This document shows positions 8,711-17,077 of a stretch of 64,000 nucleotides of DNA, in pieces. This DNA comes from Bradyrhizobium sp. CCGUVB4N. Its GTDB lineage: Bacteria; Pseudomonadota; Alphaproteobacteria; Rhizobiales; Xanthobacteraceae. The position numbers and the translations under genes are program-made. A model generated the notes under the pieces. The model saw only the letters and a list, made by a program, of their open reading frames with translations. It had not been told where the DNA came from and did no database searches. Within the stretch, counting starts at the first letter, position 1. Each line of letters opens with the position of its first letter. The stretch covers positions 5,890,001-5,954,000 of the forward strand of contig NZ_JANADP010000001.1 of NCBI RefSeq assembly GCF_024199945.1. The letters run 5' to 3'.

Positions 8711-8729
8711 GAGATCTCCCGCAATCAAC

Positions 8730-8746
8730 GAAAGGAGGTGATCCAG
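8730..8746 (+). promoter_or_regulatory. Extended 17-nt Shine-Dalgarno sequence of rreB
   Basis: GAAAGGAGGTGATCCAG is perfectly complementary to the standard 3' end of bacterial 16S rRNA (CTGGATCACCTCCTTTC) over all 17 bases, and it runs into the G of the GTG start codon. Ordinary sites match 4-7 bases. Such over-long pairing is the described hallmark of rreB and is reported to hold the 30S subunit and limit translation. Confidence 0.93.
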
Positions 8747-8790
8747 TGTCTTTTACCAAGCGCTGTCACCTCGCTGGGATCGCCCGCTAA
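8746..8790 (+). CDS. rreB: RreB, 14-residue ribosome-regulated micro-peptide
   Basis: The GTG at 8746 opens a 14-codon frame (MSFTKRCHLAGIAR) closed by TAA. It sits directly behind the 17-nt extended Shine-Dalgarno sequence, under its own promoter and with a strong terminator at 8852-8883. From memory, rreB (ribosome-regulated expression in Bradyrhizobiaceae) is a conserved 165-nt mRNA for a 14-residue peptide with a GTG start and a 17-nt SD. Every one of these properties matches here. The peptide was described as unstructured in solution; the mRNA associates with 30S subunits and its function is unknown. It is too short for usual gene finders. Confidence 0.9.
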   Translation: MSFTKRCHLAGIAR

Positions 8791-8851
8791 GCTCTCGATA
8801 AGGGCTTGGCATCGGGGCGCTCTCAGCCCTGGACCAGCGAGCAAGAAATCG

Positions 8852-8883
8852 GGCGCGACGGGGTCTCCCCGCCGCGCCTTTTT
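8852..8883 (+). terminator. Rho-independent terminator of rreB
   Basis: A GC hairpin GGCGCG-A-CGGGG / TCT / CCCCG-C-CGCGCC has one internal A-C mismatch and is followed directly by five T. It ends the predicted rreB transcript. Confidence 0.9.
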
Positions 8884-8918
8884 CGTGGTCGGGCCGCTTT
8901 CGCCGGTGCACGCTCTGC

Positions 8919-11321
8919 CTAGAGCGGCAGTTCGCCCGCGAGCATCTCGCGAATCTTCTGAGACAGGTCGGCCTTCCGGTACGGTTTCGGCAGCAGCGCC
9001 ACGCCGGGATCGAGATGTCCCTCGTGGACGATGGTGTTGTCGGTGTAGCCGGAGGTGTAGAGCACCCGCACGCCCGGCCGACGGAGCCGGACCGCTTCGG
9101 CCAATTCCCGCCCGTTCATGCCGCCGGGCATGATGATGTCGGTGAACAGGAGATCGAAGCTCACCCCCTGGTCGACCAAGGCGAGCGCGGTTGCGCCATC
9201 GCTGGCAGTCAGCGTGCGATAGCCGAGGCTGCCGAGCTGGGCGATGACATAACCCTGCACGAGCGGATCGTCCTCGACCACGAGGATGGTCTCGTGCCCT
9301 CGCGCCGGCGCGGGCGCCGCCACCGGCCCGGTCCTCGTGGCCGCTTCGCCTGCCGATCGGGGCAGGAACAGCCGCATCACCGTGCCGTGGCCCTCCTCGC
9401 TCTCGATGGCAACGCTGCCACCGGTCTGCTTGGCGAAGCCATAGACCATGCTCAGACCAAGTCCGGTGCCGCGACCGACCCCCTTGGTGGTGAAGAACGG
9501 CTCGAACACGCGGTCGCGGATGTCGGCCGGGATGCCGTGACCGGTGTCGGCCACGGCGACCATGACATAGGAGCCGGCATCGCCGTCGCCAGTGCCGCTG
9601 CTGTCGAGCTCCCGGTTTACCGTCTCGAGCGTAAGCGTGCCGCCATCCGGCATCGCATCGCGCGCATTGACGGCGAGGTTGACGATCGCCGACGAAAGCT
9701 GCGACGGATCTGCCATCGCCAACCACGCATCGTCTGCGAGCCTAGTCACGATCTCGACATGCTCGCCGAGGATCGGCCGCAACAGCTTTGCCGTCTCGAC
9801 CACGAGACCATTGACGTCGATCTCGCGCGGCTCCAGCGGCTGGCGCCGCGCGAAGGTCAGGAGCTGAGACGTGATCTCGGCGCCGCGCAAGGCGGCATCG
9901 TCGATGAGCTGGGCGATCGCGGCGAGCTCCGGCTTGTCGGCGAGCCCCTCCTGAATGATCTCGATGGTGCCGGTGATGACGGTGAGCACGTTGTTGAAGT
10001 CGTGCGCGACGCCGCCGGTGAGCTGGCCGATCGCATCCATCTTCTGGGACTGGCGAAGCCGCTCCTCGGTCTCGTGCTGCGCGGTGAGATCGGTGGAGGA
10101 GCCGCGATAGCCCATGAAACGCCCGTCCTCGGCGAACACCGGCTGACCGTTGACACTGAAAGAGTGCAGACGCCCCGTCCGATCGCGGCCGCGATACTCG
10201 AACTTCCGGAACGGCTCGTGGCGATCCAGCGTCGCCATGTGATTGCGCCATTTCTCCGCTTCGGCGTCGTGGTCGAAGGCCGCATCGGGACGGCGCTTGC
10301 CGATCAGGGCCTCGCGATCCATGCCGAAGGCGCCGGCCCGGTCCGATATGTAGGTGAACACGTGATCCGGCCCGGTTTCCCAGAACCAGTCGGATGCGGT
10401 TTCGGCATAGTCGCGAAATCGCTGCTCGCTCGCGCGCGCATCCTCTTCGGCGCGCCGGCGGATCTTCAGGTCACGTTCGAGATTCGCATTGGCCTCGCGC
10501 AGCTCGCCATAGGCACGGCCGAGGTTGGCGCACATGGCGTTGAACGCATCGATCACCTTGTCCAGCTCATCGGGATCGTAAGGAGGCCGTCGCTCCAGAT
10601 GCAACGGCGGCGGCGGCCGCGCCAGGCTGTACTTGCTGACGAAGTCGGCGATGGCGACCAGATGCCGCGTCACCAGAAGATGAACCATGTAGATGATGAA
10701 CAGCGAGACGAGGAACGTCTTCGCCGCCTGGCTTGCCAGGATGACGAGAGCCCGGTTCAGCAATTGCTGATAGACATCACTCAGCGTCGCCTCGACATGG
10801 AGCACGCCGATGGGACGCGCAGTCCCCTGCACGGTGGTGGTCAGGGGATAGTCGCGCGTCACGACCGAGCTGCTGCCTCGCTCGCCGACGGCGACACGGA
10901 TGGGATTGGGGCGATCGGCAACCTCACGGACCTCGGCGGCGCGGATACTGGGCAGCCGCAGGATGCCGTCGAGCTGGAGCCTGAGCTGGTTCTGGTCGAG
11001 ATTCCACAGGCTCTCGCCGAGGCTCGCCGTGCTGCTGCGGCCGACCTCATCGAGCCGCGTCTCGATCACGCCGACTTCGCGATCATAGTCCAGATAGAGC
11101 TGGAGCGCGGTCAGTGTCAGCGTCACGATCGAGGAGAACAGCAGTACGGCGGCAAGCAGGCGAGGTCCGATGCCGCTGCGTGACCAGTTGAAGATTCGCG
11201 ACAGCAGCGCCGCGAGCATCGGGGACGTGAACGCGGATCTGATGCCGTTCAAATCCTGCTTCGCAGCCGCAGGCGTAACAGCGCGGCTGCGATCGGGATT
11301 GCTGTCACCTGCGTTGCCCAT
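8919..11321 (-). CDS. PAS-containing hybrid sensor histidine kinase with receiver domain
   Basis: The protein is about 800 residues from the ATG at 11321; a GTG at 11348 would add 9. It has a first membrane helix (about 50-75), a periplasmic sensor stretch, a second helix (about 190-220), a HAMP-like linker, a PAS domain (about 295-420), a HisKA dimerisation box GGVAHDFNN with phospho-acceptor His at about 440, and an HATPase domain with N box (NLAVNARDAM), G1 (VADTGHGIP), and G2 (GTGLGLSM). A C-terminal receiver domain has its Asp in LLFTDIIMP. It is an inner-membrane sensor that autophosphorylates and passes phosphate to its own receiver. No separate partner regulator is adjacent, so the target is unknown. 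Confidence 0.93.
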   Translation of the reverse strand: MGNAGDSNPDRSRAVTPAAAKQDLNGIRSAFTSPMLAALLSRIFNWSRSGIGPRLLAAVLLFSSIVTLTLTALQLYLDYDREVGVIETRLDEVGRSSTASLGESLWNLDQNQLRLQLDGILRLPSIRAAEVREVADRPNPIRVAVGERGSSSVVTRDYPLTTTVQGTARPIGVLHVEATLSDVYQQLLNRALVILASQAAKTFLVSLFIIYMVHLLVTRHLVAIADFVSKYSLARPPPPLHLERRPPYDPDELDKVIDAFNAMCANLGRAYGELREANANLERDLKIRRRAEEDARASEQRFRDYAETASDWFWETGPDHVFTYISDRAGAFGMDREALIGKRRPDAAFDHDAEAEKWRNHMATLDRHEPFRKFEYRGRDRTGRLHSFSVNGQPVFAEDGRFMGYRGSSTDLTAQHETEERLRQSQKMDAIGQLTGGVAHDFNNVLTVITGTIEIIQEGLADKPELAAIAQLIDDAALRGAEITSQLLTFARRQPLEPREIDVNGLVVETAKLLRPILGEHVEIVTRLADDAWLAMADPSQLSSAIVNLAVNARDAMPDGGTLTLETVNRELDSSGTGDGDAGSYVMVAVADTGHGIPADIRDRVFEPFFTTKGVGRGTGLGLSMVYGFAKQTGGSVAIESEEGHGTVMRLFLPRSAGEAATRTGPVAAPAPARGHETILVVEDDPLVQGYVIAQLGSLGYRTLTASDGATALALVDQGVSFDLLFTDIIMPGGMNGRELAEAVRLRRPGVRVLYTSGYTDNTIVHEGHLDPGVALLPKPYRKADLSQKIREMLAGELPL

Positions 11322-11656
11322 GCACCCCGTCCCCGAAAATGGCGACACCTCTCCGGCCTGCCGGTCGCAGCCTCACACAATTCAACGGTTTTGAATCTCC
11401 CTCAGCACGTGATGCGCGCAGCAATCCTGTCGGCCCTTGAGCGATCTGAGGTCGGTGGGGTCATGTCTTGCGGTCCGGCAGCGGGATCCTCGCGCAAGCT
11501 ACCACTTCGCATGCTAGAATGACATCGGTGAAAATCGGGAGTCGCCCCCATGGCGGGCGAAGGGTCAGTGTTGTTGCTCCGCGCAAGCGCCATCTCCGGT
11601 AGATCGCGCGGGCACCAGAACCCAGTGGTAGCATGACCCGACCAGAGAGGCACCTC
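11322..11656. other. Intergenic region, divergent promoters
   Basis: This 335-base gap lies between the divergent kinase and solute-binding genes. Frames on both strands here lack ribosome sites and family resemblance. It presumably holds both promoters, but no clear operator or terminator is seen. Confidence 0.35.
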
Positions 11657-12370
11657 ATGTGGCGGATAGTCGTCGTCTGCGTGTCGCTGTTCGCAGCCGG
11701 TTCGTCCTCCGCGCAGTCGGTGATTCGGCTCGCGCGGATCGCCGACATCCCCGATCAGTATGTCGGCGGCGAGATGCTGCGGGCCGTCTATGCCAAGCTG
11801 AACATCAAGCTCGAATTCGAGGATGTCCCCGGCAAGCGGGCGCTGGCCCTGTCGAGCGCCGGCGAGGTCGATGGCGAAATCCAGCGGATCGGAACGCTGT
11901 CGCGCGAATATCCGACGCTGCTGCGGGTGACGCCGGCGATCAACTACATCGAACCCGCAGTGTTCGCGACCAAACTCCATTTCGACGTGAACGGCTGGAA
12001 TTCGATCAGGAACTACAGCATCGGCATCGTCCGCGGCGTCGGCTCGTCTGAAGCCGGGACGCGCGGCATGGACCACGTCACGGCGACCACGAGCTTGGAG
12101 AACATGATCAGGATGCTGGATGCCGATCGTTTCGACGTGATGGTCACCGACCTCTTCAGCGGGCTGGTCGCCGTTCGCAAGCTCAATCTACAGGGAAGGA
12201 TCTATCCGCTCTCCCCACCGCTCGAACGCATCCGCATCTTCCACTATTTGCACGAACGCCACCGCGATCTCGTGCCGAAGGTTGGACAGGTGATCGAGCA
12301 GATGGAGACGAGCGGCGAGCTGGCGGCGCTGCGCGAGACCCTCGTCAAGCAGGTCCTGAGCGCCCCCTGA
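11657..12370 (+). CDS. Periplasmic solute-binding-like protein (SBP_bac_3 type)
   Basis: The protein is 237 residues from the ATG at 11657, preceded by GAGAGG at good spacing. It has a signal peptide ending SSAQS (about residue 22) and then a small type II periplasmic binding fold. The recurring cues are IRLARIADIPD near the start, a mid-protein SIGIVRGVGSSEAG and a later RFDVMVTDLFSG. These resemble the transporter substrate-binding domain family of amino-acid-type receptors and their sensory relatives. No transporter genes are adjacent, so it may be an orphan receptor, perhaps working with the divergent kinase; that link is inference. Confidence 0.75.
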   Translation: MWRIVVVCVSLFAAGSSSAQSVIRLARIADIPDQYVGGEMLRAVYAKLNIKLEFEDVPGKRALALSSAGEVDGEIQRIGTLSREYPTLLRVTPAINYIEPAVFATKLHFDVNGWNSIRNYSIGIVRGVGSSEAGTRGMDHVTATTSLENMIRMLDADRFDVMVTDLFSGLVAVRKLNLQGRIYPLSPPLERIRIFHYLHERHRDLVPKVGQVIEQMETSGELAALRETLVKQVLSAP

Positions 12371-12379
12371 CAACCCGGC

Positions 12380-12565
12380 TCAGAAGCCGAAGATGGCGAG
12401 CACGGACGGACGCTTGCCGCGGCGGCTCTCGACGATACGCTCTCCGCCACTCTCGGCCGAGCTGCCATAATAACGGTGATGGCCGGCCTGGTCGTGCAGA
12501 TCGGCAGGTTCGGACTTCCCTGCCCGTCGCGCGTCGCAGATGATCTTGATGGTCTGACCCGACAT
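12380..12565 (-). CDS. Small hypothetical protein, 61 residues
   Basis: A GGAGG lies 6 bases ahead of the ATG at 12565, a strong ribosome site. The product begins MSGQTIKIICDARRAGK and is basic and hydrophilic, with Arg/Lys/His-rich patches, no signal and no membrane helix. It converges with the upstream solute-binding gene across 9 bases. I do not recognise a family. Ribosome site and codon bias support a real gene. Confidence 0.6.
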   Translation of the reverse strand: MSGQTIKIICDARRAGKSEPADLHDQAGHHRYYGSSAESGGERIVESRRGKRPSVLAIFGF

Positions 12566-12770
12566 TGCCGCCTCCGATGAGCCTTAACTGCTCTTGTGGC
12601 AATCAGTCGCCCCGTCTCCGGACGGCGTTCACTCCGCCGGGTGGTAATCGGGTTTCAGGACCGTTTCGTCGCACGCGCCGCGGCGCAATATTTTCCGGTC
12701 GGCCGTTGTCGGTCTCGGCGGCGACCATACGTCCTTCGGGCTGCGTGCCCGAAAAACAAACGAGGTGAAG

Positions 12771-13157
12771 ATGCTTTACGCGATCCTGGCTTACCATGTG
12801 GAAGGCGAGATCCTGTCGTGGTCCGCGGCGGAGGACGCCGCGGTCGTCGCCAAGGTCATCGAGGTTCAGGCGCCCTTGAGGGCAAGCGGGCACCTTGGGC
12901 CGGCCGCCCGTCTGGACGACACCCACAAGGCCCGCACCTTGCGTGGCCCCGGCGCCGGCATCGTGCTGGACGGCCCGTTCGCAGAGACCAAGGAGCAGCT
13001 TCTGGGCTTCCACCTCGTCAACTACGACACGGAAGAGGAGGCCATCGCGGCCGCGCGATTGCTGCGCCAGGTCAATCCCAGTGCGGTCTATGAAATCCGA
13101 CCGGTCAAGCTTTACGTGCCAGCCGATGGGTTCGGCGCGACGCCATCGAGCAAATAA
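12771..13157 (+). CDS. YciI-like (DGPF-domain) protein
   Basis: The protein is 128 residues. The ATG at 12771 follows GAGGTGAAG; a GTG at 12765 would put the ribosome site inside the gene. It has the ferredoxin-like YciI fold: MLYAILAYHVEGE at the start, central RTLRGPGAGIVLDGPFAETKEQLLGFHLV, where GPFAETKE is the DGPF signature, and the tail YEIRPVKLY. Members are small cytoplasmic proteins with a conserved His-Asp pair; roles vary from dehydrochlorinase-like enzymes to companions of ECF sigma factors. No sigma factor gene is adjacent here, so the function stays open. Confidence 0.88.
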   Translation: MLYAILAYHVEGEILSWSAAEDAAVVAKVIEVQAPLRASGHLGPAARLDDTHKARTLRGPGAGIVLDGPFAETKEQLLGFHLVNYDTEEEAIAAARLLRQVNPSAVYEIRPVKLYVPADGFGATPSSK

Positions 13158-13166
13158 GCGCGCGGC

Positions 13167-13757
13167 CTACGCGTTCGGGCCGCTCGGCGCCCCATAGAAG
13201 CGCCGGATCAGGAGCCCGCCGAAGGCAATGAACCAGAGGAAGGGCGCGACATGCGGCGCGAATGCCGCAACGATCGTGCCCGGAATGAACACGAGCAGCG
13301 GAAACAGCGAGGCCATGGTCTCGCGCCGCCAGCCGCCCAGAATGATCCACCACAGCCACGCATTGAGGCCTGCAATGGCGGTCAGGTGCAGACCGTAGAG
13401 CACGGCCACCGCACTGCTCATGCTGTAATTGGTGTAGAGGCCGTTGGTCACCGGCAGCAGCACGATCGAGAGCAGGAAGAACAGATTGAGGATCACCATG
13501 CCGCGGCTGCCCACGGGCTGACGTGCCAGCCGCCGGTGATGACTGATCCAGAACAGGCCGGCGATGATGAAGCTGAGCGCAAAGCCCGCCAGCTTGCCGG
13601 AATAGGCCTGGGCGAGATCGCTCCAGTCCGGCGCGCTGGTGAACACCGCCGCTTTGGGCAGGTCGTAGGCCAACAGCGTCATGGCGACACCGAAGATGGT
13701 GTTGCTGAGCGATTCCAGCCGCCGCATCTCGAACTGGTCGGGCTTGAGCTCGGTCAT
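13167..13757 (-). CDS. TMEM175-family (DUF1211) potassium channel-like protein
   Basis: The protein has 196 residues. The first helix reads RLESLSNTIFGVAMTLLAYDL, close to the family signature that lines the pore (RxxxFSDxxFAxxxTLL). A conserved FWISHHRRL follows the third helix. About six membrane segments are visible, as in bacterial TMEM175 channels, which are leak-type K+ channels of about 200-250 residues assembled as tetramers. In the signature the usual Phe-Ser-Asp is Leu-Ser-Asn here, a mild departure. It converges with the YciI-like gene, 9 bases apart. Confidence 0.85.
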   Translation of the reverse strand: MTELKPDQFEMRRLESLSNTIFGVAMTLLAYDLPKAAVFTSAPDWSDLAQAYSGKLAGFALSFIIAGLFWISHHRRLARQPVGSRGMVILNLFFLLSIVLLPVTNGLYTNYSMSSAVAVLYGLHLTAIAGLNAWLWWIILGGWRRETMASLFPLLVFIPGTIVAAFAPHVAPFLWFIAFGGLLIRRFYGAPSGPNA

Positions 13758-13886
13758 GCCGGGCGCGCTCTCTTCGGGCTGGAACCTTGGGCCGTCTTTC
13801 CCCCTAAATCCTAATTCTGGTTCCGTCCAGCCGCATTGCGATTCGCGCCGGGATCGCCGACTCTCGGTCTTTCACCGGGGCGATTC

Positions 13887-15944
13887 GTGACGACCTATCT
13901 GGACACGCTCAATGCGGAGCAGCGCCGCGCCGTAGAGCATGGCGTGGCCGATGGCGCGACCGTGGGCGCGCCCCTGCTCGTCATTGCCGGCGCCGGTTCC
14001 GGCAAGACAAATACGCTCGCCCACCGCGTCGCGCATCTGATCGTCGCCGGTGCCGATCCGCGCCGCATCCTGCTGATGACGTTTTCCCGCCGCGCCGCCG
14101 CCGAGATGGCCGGCCGGGTCGAGCGCATCGCCCGAAAAGTGCTGGGCGAGAACAACGCCGCGATCATGCGCGATGCGCTGACCTGGGCCGGCACCTTCCA
14201 CGGCATCGGCGCGCGACTGCTGCGCGAATATGCCGAACGGATCGGCGTCGATCCCGCCTTCACCATCCACGACCGCGAGGATTCCGCCGACCTGATGAAT
14301 CTGGTTCGGCACGAACGCGGCCTGTCGAAGACGGAGAGCCGCTTTCCGGCCAAGGGCACCTGCCTGTCGATCTACTCGCGCTGCGTCAATGCCGAGATGG
14401 AGATCGAGAAGGTGTTGGGGGCGCACTACCCCTGGTGCGCGGGCTGGGCCGCCGAGCTGAAAGGTCTGTTCGCCGCTTATGTCGAGGCCAAGCAGGCCCA
14501 GCACGTGCTCGATTACGACGACCTGCTGCTGTACTGGTCGCAGATGATGAGCGACGCGCTGATCGCCGACGAGATCGGCGGCCGCTTCGATCACGTGCTG
14601 GTTGACGAATACCAGGACACCAACCGCCTGCAATCCTCGATCCTGCTGGCGCTGAAGCCGGATGGACGCGGGCTCACCGTCGTCGGCGACGACGCCCAGT
14701 CGATCTATTCGTTCCGCGCCGCCACCGTGCGCAACATCCTGGATTTTCCGCAAAGCTTCTCGCCGCGCGCGGAGATGATCACGCTCGATCGCAACTACCG
14801 CTCGACGCAAGCCGTGCTCGCGGCCACCAACGGCGTCATCGGGCTTGCGCGCGAGCGCTTCACGAAAAACCTCTGGACCGACCGCTCCTCCGCGCAGAAG
14901 CCGCAACTCGTCACCGTGCATGACGAGGCCGACCAGGCCCGCTACATCGTCGAGCAGGTGCTGGCCAATCGCGAGCAAGGCGCGCTGCTTAAGCACCAGG
15001 CGGTACTGTTCCGCACCTCATCGCATTCCGGCCCGCTCGAAATCGAGCTGACCCGCCGCAACATCCCATTCGTGAAGTTCGGCGGGCTGAAATTCCTCGA
15101 CGCCGCGCATGTCAAGGATGTGCTGGCGCTCTTGCGCTTCGCCGAGAACCCGCGCGACCGCGTCGCCGGTTTTCGCATCCTGCATCTGCTGCCGGGCATC
15201 GGCCCCGCGACCGCGCAGCGCGTGCTCGACCAGATGGCCGAGAGCATGGACCCGCTGCACGCGCTCGCGCACCTCCCGGTGCCGGCGCGCACCGGCGATG
15301 ACTGGACCGCTTTCGTCCGCACCGTCGAAAACCTGCGCTACTCGGAATGGCCCGTCGATCTCGAACGCGTCCGGCTCTGGTACGAACCGCATCTCGACCG
15401 CATCCACGAAGACTCCGAGACGCGCCGAGCCGATCTGATGCAGCTCGAGCAGATCGCCAGCGGCTATGCCTCGCGCGAAAAATTCCTGACCGAGCTTACG
15501 CTCGATCCGCCGGATGCGACCAGCGACAAATCCGGGCCGCCCTTGCGCGACGAGGACTATTTGATCCTCTCCACCATCCACTCGGCCAAGGGCCAGGAGT
15601 GGAAGTCGGTGTTCGTGCTCAATGTCGTCGACGGCTGCATGCCGTCCGACCTCGGCGCCGGCACCAGCGCCGAGCTGGAAGAAGAGCGCCGCCTGCTTTA
15701 CGTCGCGATGACGCGGGCCAAGGACGATCTGCATCTCGTGGTGCCGCAACGCTTCTTCGTCCACGGCCAGCAAGCCAAGGGCGACCGCCATGTCTACGCC
15801 TCGCGCACCCGCTTCATCCCGGAGCAGCTGGTCTATCTGTTCGAGCGCGCCGCCTGGCCGAAGGCCGCCGCGGGCGCGGCGCGCACCGGCGCACAGGGGC
15901 CGAAGGTCGACATCGGCGCGCGGATGCGGGGGATGTGGCGGTAG
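13887..15944 (+). CDS. UvrD/Rep-type ATP-dependent DNA helicase
   Basis: The protein is about 685 residues from the GTG at 13887; a TTG at 13836 is possible but adds a non-homologous leader. SF1A helicase motifs are present in order: Q motif LNAEQRRAV, Walker A GAGSGKT, motif Ia FSRRAAAEM, Walker B DEYQDTN, motif III GDDAQSIYSFRAA, motif IV NYRSTQ, motif V STIHSAKGQEW and motif VI LLYVAMTRAKDDL. It unwinds DNA 3' to 5' in repair or replication restart. It is slightly short for UvrD (about 720) and its C-terminus lacks the long tail, so it is better called UvrD-like than UvrD. Confidence 0.94.
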   Translation: MTTYLDTLNAEQRRAVEHGVADGATVGAPLLVIAGAGSGKTNTLAHRVAHLIVAGADPRRILLMTFSRRAAAEMAGRVERIARKVLGENNAAIMRDALTWAGTFHGIGARLLREYAERIGVDPAFTIHDREDSADLMNLVRHERGLSKTESRFPAKGTCLSIYSRCVNAEMEIEKVLGAHYPWCAGWAAELKGLFAAYVEAKQAQHVLDYDDLLLYWSQMMSDALIADEIGGRFDHVLVDEYQDTNRLQSSILLALKPDGRGLTVVGDDAQSIYSFRAATVRNILDFPQSFSPRAEMITLDRNYRSTQAVLAATNGVIGLARERFTKNLWTDRSSAQKPQLVTVHDEADQARYIVEQVLANREQGALLKHQAVLFRTSSHSGPLEIELTRRNIPFVKFGGLKFLDAAHVKDVLALLRFAENPRDRVAGFRILHLLPGIGPATAQRVLDQMAESMDPLHALAHLPVPARTGDDWTAFVRTVENLRYSEWPVDLERVRLWYEPHLDRIHEDSETRRADLMQLEQIASGYASREKFLTELTLDPPDATSDKSGPPLRDEDYLILSTIHSAKGQEWKSVFVLNVVDGCMPSDLGAGTSAELEEERRLLYVAMTRAKDDLHLVVPQRFFVHGQQAKGDRHVYASRTRFIPEQLVYLFERAAWPKAAAGAARTGAQGPKVDIGARMRGMWR

Positions 15945-16000
15945 ACGCAAGAGGCTAGTCTCGGAATCTGCCAGAATGACTGGAACAACAGAGGTCTGAG

Positions 16001-16981
16001 ATGAAAGCCGTCGTCGTCGAGCAATACGCCCCGATCGATCAGATCGAACTCAAGGAGATCCCGTCTCCGCGCATTGAGCCCGGACAGCTGCGCATCCGGG
16101 TGGAAGCGGCGGGCATCGGCTTTGTCGACGGCTTGAAGATCGAGGGACGCTACCAGACCAAGGATCCCCTGCCCTTCACCCCCGGGACGGAATTCGCGGG
16201 CCTTGTCGTGGAAGCTCCCGGCGCACCGGGCGGCTATCAACCCGGCATGCGCGTGATGGGCATGACGCGATCAGGTGCGCTTGCCGAGGAGATCGTCGTC
16301 AAGGCCGACGCGCTCCATCCCCTGCCGGACGGCGTCGCAGCCGAAGTCGCCGCCTCGTTTCGTGCCAATTACCTGACCGCCCTCTATGCGTTGAGCGCGC
16401 GTGCGTCGCTCTGCGCAGGCGAACAGCTTTTGGTGCTGGGCGCGGCCGGTGGAACCGGCACCGCGGCCGTGCAGATCGGCAAGTTGCTCGGCGCCCGTGT
16501 GATCGCGGCCGCGTCAACACCGGAGAAGCGCGAGTTCGCGCGGGCGCATGGCGCCGACGCCGACATCGACTACACGCAGACCGGCTGGCGCGACACGCTG
16601 AAGGAACTGACCGGGGGACACGGCGCCGACGTGATCTTCGATCCGGTCGGCGGCGACATCTCGGTGCAAGCTTTTCGCTCGATTGCCTGGCGGGGACGCC
16701 ATCTCGTGGTCGGTTTTGCCGGCGGCGCGATCCCCGCGCTGCCGTTCAATCTGCCGCTGCTCAAGGGCGGCGCCCTGCTCGGCGTCGACCTCGCGCAGAT
16801 TCCGACGCGCGAGCCCGAGGTGCAGAAGCGCCTGATGTCGGAGCTGATCGGCTGGCTTGCCGAGGGCAAGCTGACGCCCGCGGTCGGCCGCGTCTTCGGG
16901 CTCGAAGACTTCCGCGAGGCCTTCAAGACGATGCAGACGCGCGCGGCGCTCGGAAAGATGGTCGTGCGCATCTCGAAATAG
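16001..16981 (+). CDS. NADPH:quinone oxidoreductase, zinc-independent MDR superfamily
   Basis: The protein has 326 residues. An N-terminal GroES-like domain begins MKAVVVEQYAPID and contains PFTPGTEFAGLV. The Rossmann domain has the nucleotide loop LGAAGGTGTAAVQIGKLLGARVIA (split LGAAGGTGTA / AVQIGKLLG) and the quinone-oxidoreductase segment GADVIFDPVGGD. The cysteines of zinc-dependent alcohol dehydrogenases are absent. Members reduce quinones or enoyl substrates with NADPH in the cytoplasm. The substrate cannot be inferred; it stands alone between the helicase and an FMN monooxygenase. Confidence 0.9.
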   Translation: MKAVVVEQYAPIDQIELKEIPSPRIEPGQLRIRVEAAGIGFVDGLKIEGRYQTKDPLPFTPGTEFAGLVVEAPGAPGGYQPGMRVMGMTRSGALAEEIVVKADALHPLPDGVAAEVAASFRANYLTALYALSARASLCAGEQLLVLGAAGGTGTAAVQIGKLLGARVIAAASTPEKREFARAHGADADIDYTQTGWRDTLKELTGGHGADVIFDPVGGDISVQAFRSIAWRGRHLVVGFAGGAIPALPFNLPLLKGGALLGVDLAQIPTREPEVQKRLMSELIGWLAEGKLTPAVGRVFGLEDFREAFKTMQTRAALGKMVVRISK

Positions 16982-17077
16982 GATGCACAAACGGAAACCG
17001 AGCATTTCCGAAAGCCGCCTTGTGACCCGGCTGCCGTCGATTAAATCTGGTCGATCCTCCCCACAGAGACCTGATCG

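Noticed and set aside
8738..9133. Longer frame over rreB (131 codons from 8738)
   Set aside because: It runs in another frame through a terminator and into the antisense of the kinase; the 14-codon rreB frame with its SD explains the signals.
9015..11183. A 722-codon plus-strand frame opposite the hybrid kinase
   Set aside because: Kinase motifs on the minus strand are clear; the opposing frame has no motif and no ribosome site.
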